From contig NC_088789.1 of assembly GCF_949628265.1 (NCBI RefSeq), positions 30,745,883 to 30,809,882 of the forward strand: DNA of 64,000 bases, in the 5' to 3' direction. Within the stretch, counting starts at the first letter, position 1. Every line of letters starts with the position of its first letter. A program made the position numbers and the translations under genes. Of this stretch, positions 57,155-64,000 are shown in pieces. The notes beneath the pieces are model-generated. The model saw only the letters and a list, made by a program, of their open reading frames with translations, had not been told where the DNA came from and did not search any database. Source of the DNA: Cloeon dipterum. Taxonomy: Eukaryota; Arthropoda; Insecta; Ephemeroptera; Baetidae.

Positions 57155-58689
57155 ATGTGATGCAGAACACCATTAATGACATTACCCAGATTCGATTGCA
57201 ATGCTTGTTCAACATTTTTTTAGTAAAATATTAACTCTGTTTGAAATTAACTCTTCGTCCCAATAAAATAGAAAAATATTAGTTTAAGAGACGAAATGAC
57301 ATTTATTAAAATATCCGGTTCCAACCAAAACAAAAAATATATTTTTAATAAAGTTTGTGTGTCCAGGGTGTGTCGCAGCTGCGGTGGCTGCTGGATCGCG
57401 GCGGCGCGGCTCGAGTCACTCACAAATCTCGTTTTTTAAATTTTCTTATATTACAAAAATTATATTTTACGAAAGGGCCTTTTTGCTCCACTAATTAATA
57501 ATTTTTTTACTTCCAATCATGCAACCAAATGTTTGAAAATAAGGAAAATAACGATAATATTTTTTAATTAACATTATTTATTAATTGACCTTTCTTGAAT
57601 TATAAAAACAATCAGGAATAATAACGCTTCAGTTCGCACGATATTATAAAGCTGTGCTGGCATTCGTTTCGGCAGAGGCCGCGCACAAAAACCAGCAGTT
57701 GTTTGAAGCACGGAGATCATTGCTGTGCGCCTCAGAGAGTTGAGAGGTGGCAAAAAATGCTTTGAAAACGGCCCAATAGGGGTCCCGCTGGGGGCGGACG
57801 GTGGTGGCGATGATGCCCAACATCCGCAAAATTTTATGGCAAGAGCAGCGAACATTAGTTTTTCATCGTACGAGCCATGGGAGCCGAGCTATGAATTTTT
57901 AAAGGAGGAAAAACGCGGATTGTGACATTTCAGAATTTTTGCTTTTTGGGCCTGCCCGCGGCCCCGAGGGCCGCTGGGTGGTGATTTTTGCGCTAGTCGA
58001 TGCGCCTCAGTAGTGCGGTTTTGCAAAATCGGACCATTTTTCGAAACAGCGAATTTTTTTCGGAAAAGGAAAATAATTTTGAGTGGTTTTTAGAATTTTA
58101 AATCTCCCGATTCTGCCTGGGACATTTTTCTTTATTTATTTCTGCCCTTCGAAATAAATTAGCTTTGATAGCATTTAAATTAAAAATATTTTACTATCAT
58201 AACATGGCGCACGTTGGGCCTAAAGTTACAAATTGAAAATTGAGCGAGCGCTCACTGCTTCGCCGACTCTAGAGATTTCTCTCGTCCGTTCCACTCAAAC
58301 CTGACTATATGTGCTGGCGGAGCACACAAAGCATAAAAGAGGCTGTGTCAGTTTCTCCAGCCAACGAAATAGAGAGTTAAAACCAGCCAAACATCCACTG
58401 CGCACCCTCTGCTGTATTCATATACCTCTGCGTCGTCGTATACCTTGACCTCCTCTGACCAACTGAATGGTTTTTGACGTACTGACTTTTTTTAAATAAA
58501 CATCCAAAATCAAGACAAATACATTTACGTCTTGATATCAAGTTTTAGAAATCTCCGAAATGGAGCTAAACCAGTAATTTTATTAAGTTAGCCTGGCGAA
58601 TGGTCAATTAAAAGAAAATCGCACGTGCTGGGAGTGGAAATTGCTGGTGACAATATTCCGTTTGTCTTGCTTTTGAAGGCTCCTAATAA
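57155..58689. other. Intergenic region
   Basis: 57155-57350 matches the 3' region of the sister zinc-finger gene (60942-61150). From 57360 the sequence is unique and partly GC-rich. A minus-strand 93-codon frame (57855-57574) and a plus-strand frame (57725-57925) overlap over the same GC-rich block; neither has support beyond length. Confidence 0.45.
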
Positions 58690-59150
58690 TTTAAACACAA
58701 TAAATTATCGCATCAAAAACCTCTCTGTGCATCAGAAGAGGTTAGGACGAGTCTAACGAGGATTAAATTTTTGCAGTTCTGATATTAAAAACCCGAGATT
58801 AGGATTGGCAAAAATTACGAAAAGTTAAAATTTTGTCATAATTTCGTGTTTCTCGAAACTTTGCCACTCTATTATCTCGGGTTCTAAGTTCTAATCATCT
58901 CAATTGCAAAAACTACCCACCGTTGGACTTGTCTCAACTAGTTCTGAATAGCTAAAAGGTTAAGGGGTGTTTTCTCTCCTCCCCTAAGTTTCCATACTGC
59001 TTTAAAGATGGAGCAATGGTCAGTAGTAGCTTTAAACGACACGAAATTGGTTTTATTTTTTCCAAAATTCATCCACTTGCTCAATCGTCAACCACGAGCC
59101 CTCTTTAAATAATTAACACTCAGGGCTTGGACCTAGCATACCCTGATGAA
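58690..59150. mobile_element. Foldback B, partial copy (duplicate)
   Basis: Counterpart of 53640-54180: gtgcatcagaagaggttagg, aaacccgagattaggattgg, ggttaaggggtgttttctct and catccacttgctcaatcgtc. Marks the left edge of the second segmental copy carrying the zinc-finger gene at 59671. Confidence 0.65.
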
Positions 59151-59670
59151 CGGTTTCTGTTAAGACACTGCAAAAATAAATTACACTGTAGCTCACACGC
59201 GGATAACAAATATCTGAGTAAATAGAGGGTAAAGATGAAAAAAACACAATAACAAAAAAACACATTAGAGTGGTTTGAAGCTTCGTTAATTTCAGTAGTA
59301 GGAAGGAAAAATACATATATGTATTTACGCGCATTATTTAATTCAACCGAGCTGCTTAAAAGTTTAAGAAATGAAAGCAGTTAAGTGCGCATCTTATGCA
59401 ACGAACAGCCTGAATAAAATATATGTGGCGACCTCATATTGAAGGGAATATGCAATTTAAATAAAAACTTTCCTCCTTCTCAGATTCATCTCAATCAATG
59501 AAAAGCCAACTCTAATAAAAGTTAATATATATTTCCTCAATTCTTTAAATCGCGCTAAAAGAGTTCAAATTTTTCTATTTTTTTCCCTCCCTGACAGCAG
59601 CGCTGTGTGAACGCTTATTAGCCACCTGCAACCTTCCATCGTTCACTCAGGTTCAGGTGCTCTAGAAGAA

Positions 59671-60941
59671 ATGACGTTGCAAAAGGCGCTGTGTTTGATC
59701 TGTGAGCGACCGACGGCAGATGGTGCTGTCCATGCTGTCCACGTGGACAAGGACAAATTGCAGAATTGGTTTCTCAATTTCTGCGAACACGAGCTGGCCG
59801 AGGAAATCCTGGACGAGGACAAAATTTGCTACTTTTGCATCTGGCACGCGGAGTGAGTTCAAAAGAATTCAGGAATTTTTCTTTTTTATTTTTAGGAATT
59901 TTCCCCAAAGGTTTCTCTGGAAATTCAATGGAATGTCAGACGAGGCATTGGTTTGGTGGCCCAGGAATTCGGATTATTCGGACGAAGCAGCAAAGGAGCT
60001 GCGGAATTACTATTTTGGTAAATTTTAACACTTTGGAAGCCCAAATGGTTTGTTTAAATATTTTTTCTTTTATAGAGGGGAAATTGGAGCAGTGTTGGGT
60101 GCAGTTGGAAAAAATTGAGCTGCCGCAAAGTGACGGTGAAGAGAGAAGGATTGTTGAAGCTGAAACACGGCCGAGGCGATGGAAATGCATCTACTGCGGG
60201 AAAAAATTTGAATATTCCCGCGATTTGTCAGGACACACGAAGAAAAAGCACAAGGAAGCCATCAGATGTGAAAATCGCAAATGTCCCACCTATTTCCACA
60301 CTCTCGAAGAAAAAGTAGAGCACACCAAAAATGTTCATGAGAATTCAAAGGAATGGGAAAAATTCAATTGCAGTTTTTGTGGAAAGGAATTTGAGGGACC
60401 ATCCAAGCACAACACTCATGTTCGCTGTGCTCACAAAGAGTTTCCTGTAAAATGCTCTCGTTTTGGTTGCTTGTCATTTTTCAAAACAAAAATCGACATG
60501 AAAATTCACTTTGATTCTGCTCACGGGAAAGATGACAAGGCAAAAATGTTCAAATGCAATGATTGCGATTACAAAGCGATGCGAAAATTTGCTTTGGAAC
60601 GGCACATAGCTTGCAAGCACTTGCCGAAATATATTAAATGCAAAAAGTGTGAAAAAATGTTCTCGGCTGAATCTAGTCTAAGAAGGAAGCATGTTAATCG
60701 AACTCACAATTTCAAGGCTTGTACTTATTGCAAAATGGTTGTTTCCATCAGCTATTTCAAAAGTTTTCACCTGAAAATTAAAAAGTGCCGTCACTGCAAG
60801 AGCAAATTCCAATGTTCTGGTTTGTACCAAATGCACTTGAAGTCATGCAGAAAGAGACAATTTAAATGTGACAAGTGCTCGAAATCATTCAAATTCAAAT
60901 ACAGCCTGGATCGTCACATGAGGAAAAATCATATTCGGTGA
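59671..60941 (+). CDS. ZAD C2H2 zinc-finger protein (second pair, copy 2)
   Basis: Exons 59671-59852, 59911-60017 and 60076-60941 give 384 residues. It duplicates the gene at 55884, with the same ZAD (LCLICERPT, ICYFCIWHAE), EALVWWPRNSDYSDE segment and nine fingers. Intron 2 is 58 bp here, so unlike its sister it would break the frame if retained. In finger 6 an extra Arg codon (ESSLRRKHVNRTH against ESSLRKHVYRTH) lengthens the Cys-to-His spacer from 12 to 13 residues, which may weaken that finger. It ends RKNHIR. Probably a DNA-binding regulator. Confidence 0.92.
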
Positions 60942-61182
60942 TGAGACGAGTGATACAGAACACCATTATAATGACATTACCCAGATTTGATTTCAATGCT
61001 TGTTCAACATTTTTTTAGTAATATATTCACTCTGTTTGAAATTAACTCTTCGTAACAATAAAAAAGATAAATACTAGTTTAAGAGACGAAATGACATTTA
61101 TTAAAATATCCGGTTTCAACCAAAACAAAAAATTTACTTTTAATAAAGTTTGAAAGTGTGTCCAGAGTGTAGCATTTTGGAC

Positions 61183-61282
61183 ACACCGGTTCTCGGTGGA
61201 TCCCCAATGTTAAGCAACTACTATAATAAATATGCAGTCAGTAGATGGATGGGTGACCGCCTGGCTGTCGGCTGCATACTCT
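61183..61282 (+). ncRNA. 5S rRNA-like sequence (pseudogene or 5S-derived SINE head)
   Basis: Two blocks resemble 5S rRNA in order: caccggttctcggtggatcc with ccaatgttaagcaac, then agtagatggatgggtgaccg followed by cctgg, matching the 5S internal-control-region C-box context. The intervening part is lengthened and AT-rich, and the 3' stem does not pair cleanly. It is therefore not a functional 5S gene; it is a degenerate copy or the promoter head of a 5S-derived SINE. Confidence 0.5.
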
Positions 61283-62193
61283 AGGCCGACTCGCTACTTG
61301 CTGGTTTGCACCTTTCCAGCATGCGTGATTTGGCTTCACGGGACGAATTTCTAGCGTTTCAATGCAGTCCTCGGTGCGGAGGCAAGTGGCCCTTGAGTGG
61401 GCTGGGTCCCTGAAATGTGCGGCCTGGTGCGCCCATTCAATCCGTTCGCGGTTTTATTGGCACCAGGGTTTCAGCGTTCGTGGTAAAACAGAGCGCGCCC
61501 TTCTCCCTCCTCGGACAGGGACAAAAATCAAAAGTAAAAAACCACGCGGGACTGAATAAATCGCGCGAGAACTGAAAAAATTAATTTAGGTGCCGCACAG
61601 CACCCTTGTAAGCTTATTTTGCAGCTCTCTGCGAGGGCAAAATACAAAATACACGTAAGATGAGAATTTAAAAGCAAAAGGGCACTGGCAATGCTAAAAA
61701 AAAACATTTTTAATTTTTCTATGGATCGATTATAAGCCCTAATTCTATGCTTGTCCAACAAGCCGCTTAATAAATAAGGGCAAAAAATTTAAAAGAATAA
61801 GAGAAATATATCTTCCGCACTATAAAACTTCACGTTTAATATATATTGTCAGCCACGTGAGCCGCTGGGAACAAAGTTCGCGGTTGAAGCCGGTCCAGAC
61901 GCCACTGTCGCATTAATAAAAGATATTTTGCTATTTTTGTTCTGAATGTGGGGATGTGGGGCATAGATCGGCGGACGAGAATAATCGAAATCAAGCTAGA
62001 AAATAATTGTTGACAAACAAAAGCTGACGTTTCACTGTTCCTCGGTTCTGATTTCATTATTGCACATTTTTTAGAAAGATGACTTTTCTGCATTTCACAA
62101 CAATTTAACTCAATCAAGAGTCAGCAACGCAAAATTATCCTTAATTATTCGCCTGTGAAGCTGCGACAATATCGAAAAAAATGGCAGCAATAT
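61283..62193. other. Intergenic region
   Basis: GC-richer from 61290 to 61530, possibly the body of a SINE headed by the 5S-like sequence, then AT-rich. No gene recognised. Confidence 0.4.
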
Positions 62194-62297
62194 ACCAGTT
62201 GTATAAGCCTTTAATAGTGTTTGAAGCCGCCAACAGATGGCGCCATCGTAATAAATTTAATTTTAAGCCACTTGCGCTGCGATTTCAGACTCAATTT
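62194..62297. mobile_element. Foldback A, left-end fragment
   Basis: accagttgtataagccttta, gaagccgccaacagatggcg and gctgcgatttcagactcaat match the left arm of the full copies. The right arm is missing. Confidence 0.7.
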
Positions 62298-62787
62298 TCA
62301 TTTCAACTGCTGATGCTGACTTCTCAATTTTTTGAAAGGAAAGAGGGATTAATTAATTTACTTATTATTTAAGAATAGCTCAATAATAATTTAAAAAATT
62401 ATTTCACAGGAATTCGCGCCAATTTTAAGCTAATAAGATTTAAAAAATTGCTCCTCCCCTACTCTTTATTAACTGACGAATCATTGTTCATGCGCCTTGC
62501 AACTGGGGGTTGGAACAGAGTCACCCTGATTTTAATCAAAAGCAGTCAGCCAAGCAACAGAGAAGCACGAGAGAGGGCCGCTCCAGCCTGCAACCTTATA
62601 TATATTTATTTAACTTTATAGAAAAGTAGGTATCATTTTTTTCTTAACTGCGAGCTGTGAACAAATTAGTCCTTTGGGTTTAAGGTTTAAGTATGCAAGA
62701 AAAAATTAAAACTATATATACAATTTTTATTTAATCTGCCTATTTAACTCATATATAATTCTTATTTTCCAGGATTTTCAATAAAAA

Positions 62788-64000
62788 ATGGATGAATCAG
62801 AGTTTAGTGATGACTCAAATGAGAGTTATTACCGTGAGTAACAATTTTAATTGTTGAAATTGGAATTTCAGGCATGTTTTTCTTTTGCAGTTGAAACATC
62901 CATTGATGACTCAGCAAATGAAGAAGAGCAGCACGAGGAATTCGATCCATCGGCATCTCTTGAACAAAAGCTGGAATTCATCCACACGAACAATTCCTAC
63001 AGATTTCCAACCATTGTGTACGCGGCAGAATTCGGGGATTTGGAGGTATGCCAGAAACTCTTGGAGCAAGGCGAAGACGTCAACGCTACAGACGAACATG
63101 GCTACGACGTCTATCATTGCGCATCTCTGAACAAAACCTGCGGTTTGGAAATGATCGATTTTTTTGCGGCCCGCGGAGCCAAAATGAAAAGATTAAGTAG
63201 CACTGGCGTTGATGCAGTCGAGCTCGCTTTGAACTATAAAAACGTAGAGTTTGCGACCAAGCTTTTCAATTTATACGAATCGCCGGACAGCTTGCTTTCG
63301 TGTTACCTGCGTCCAAGTAACGACTTGGAATTGATGAAATTTGCTTTTGAGAAGGACCCATCTGTGGCCAAAGTAAAGGGAGAAGACGGATTCGACAAGA
63401 CTATTTCGTATATTTTGGCGGGCTGGTCCAACCTGGAAGAGTTCAAGTGGATTATCAACGTAGCTATCAGCATCGAAGAAGATGTAGTGAAACAGAAAGA
63501 GTGGCAACTTGAAATTCTCAAGTACTCTGCCTTGAACATTCGTCACGGCGAGGATATCGTCAACTTCATGTTTTCTTCGCTCTTCAGGAATTTGAAGAGA
63601 GAAGATTTGACCCCTCTCCTCGTTACTGTCGTGTCATCTTGGATGCCTGAAACTGTGAACGTGAAAGTTGTTGGTCTATTAATCAAACATGGTGCCGACG
63701 TGAATGCAAGCATTAGTGGAAAATCTCTCCTTGATCACTACGTGGCGTTGAATTTATTTTCGGCAGCCAAGTATGTGCACGAATTGAACCCAAAGGAGAT
63801 TTGCGCGAGCACCTTGAATTACGCCGCAGCGAGAGCGGATGTCGGAATGTGCCATTGGCTCGTTGGACGTCGCATGGCCCCCAAGATGAAAGACTTAATT
63901 CCAGATTTCCTCAACAGCATTACACGGAACCACCAACACGGAGCAAATCTCATTTGTCACTTTGCTCCAATTCTGCGTAATTTTGTAAATATTGCCTCCG
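62788..64000 (+). CDS. Ankyrin-family protein, cut by window end
   Basis: Exon 1 is 62788-62833 (MDESEFSDDSNESYY), intron 62834-62890 (gtgagt ... ttttgcag), and exon 2 runs open from 62891 to the window end. At least 385 residues are seen; the sister at 48450 has 480, so about 90 should lie beyond. Marks: FDPSASLEQKLEFIHTNN, GDLEVCQKLLEQGEDVNA, HGYDVYHCASLN, EKDPSVAKVKGEDGFD, VVGLLIKHGADVNA and NPKEICASTLNYAAA. It is closest to the gene at 48450 and shares leader sequence with it (agaagcacgaga, ctccagcctgcaacctt). An upstream intron acceptor (tattttccag) precedes the ATG. Confidence 0.88.

Noticed and set aside
57574..57925. 93-codon minus-strand and 66-codon plus-strand frames
   Set aside because: They overlap over one GC-rich block; neither has splice, homology or codon support.
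59766..60941. 391-codon reading starting inside the ZAD exon of the last zinc-finger gene
   Set aside because: It reads through intron 1 in the wrong frame before entering the true frame. The spliced model with ZAD matches the three sister genes.

Overview
The window is eukaryotic and almost certainly arthropod, most likely an insect. Genes are split by short introns (about 50-250 bp) with GT-AG ends, the DNA between genes is AT-rich and full of foldback transposons, and the gene families are arthropod ones: ZAD-type C2H2 zinc-finger proteins, a DM9-domain protein and expanded ankyrin-repeat genes. I cannot name the species.

Layout. 0-7.1 kb: an intact DM9-domain gene on the minus strand and its duplicated, broken copy, separated by foldback elements. 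7.1-9.5 kb: repeats. 9.57-11.08 kb: an ankyrin-only gene. 13.1-15.3 kb: a leucine-rich-repeat-like gene on the minus strand, first exon not found. 17.0-18.3 kb: a 67-70 bp minisatellite beside the first of two small coiled-coil genes (18.45 and 21.63 kb). 24.06-32.2 kb: the standout gene, a multi-exon fusion of a caspase domain with its His and Cys retained, a second caspase-like domain without them, a NACHT NTPase and a very long ankyrin array. 33.0-34.4 kb: another ankyrin gene. 36.8-40.8 kb: phosphoglycerate dehydrogenase in seven exons, the only clear housekeeping gene. 42.3-47.4 kb: a tandem pair of ZAD zinc-finger genes. 48.4-53.1 kb: two ankyrin genes, one on each strand. 55.9-60.9 kb: a second, diverged duplicated pair of ZAD zinc-finger genes. 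62.8-64 kb: an ankyrin gene cut by the window end.

How it hangs together. This is an accessory locus that grows by local duplication: DM9 x2, coiled-coil x2, zinc finger 2+2, and an ankyrin family of four with shared architecture. Foldback elements lie between, and sometimes inside, the genes. The caspase-NACHT-ankyrin protein has the layout of a STAND-type signalling receptor: ankyrin sensor, NACHT switch, N-terminal protease effector with an adjoining pseudo-protease. By analogy with NLR proteins it may be an innate-immune or cell-death switch. That role is inference; the domains are read from conceptual translation. PHGDH looks like a bystander surrounded by transposons.

Limits. Exon models come from splice consensus and phase continuity by eye. 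No transcript evidence, database search or alignment was available, and transcription starts and some 5' exons remain unknown.
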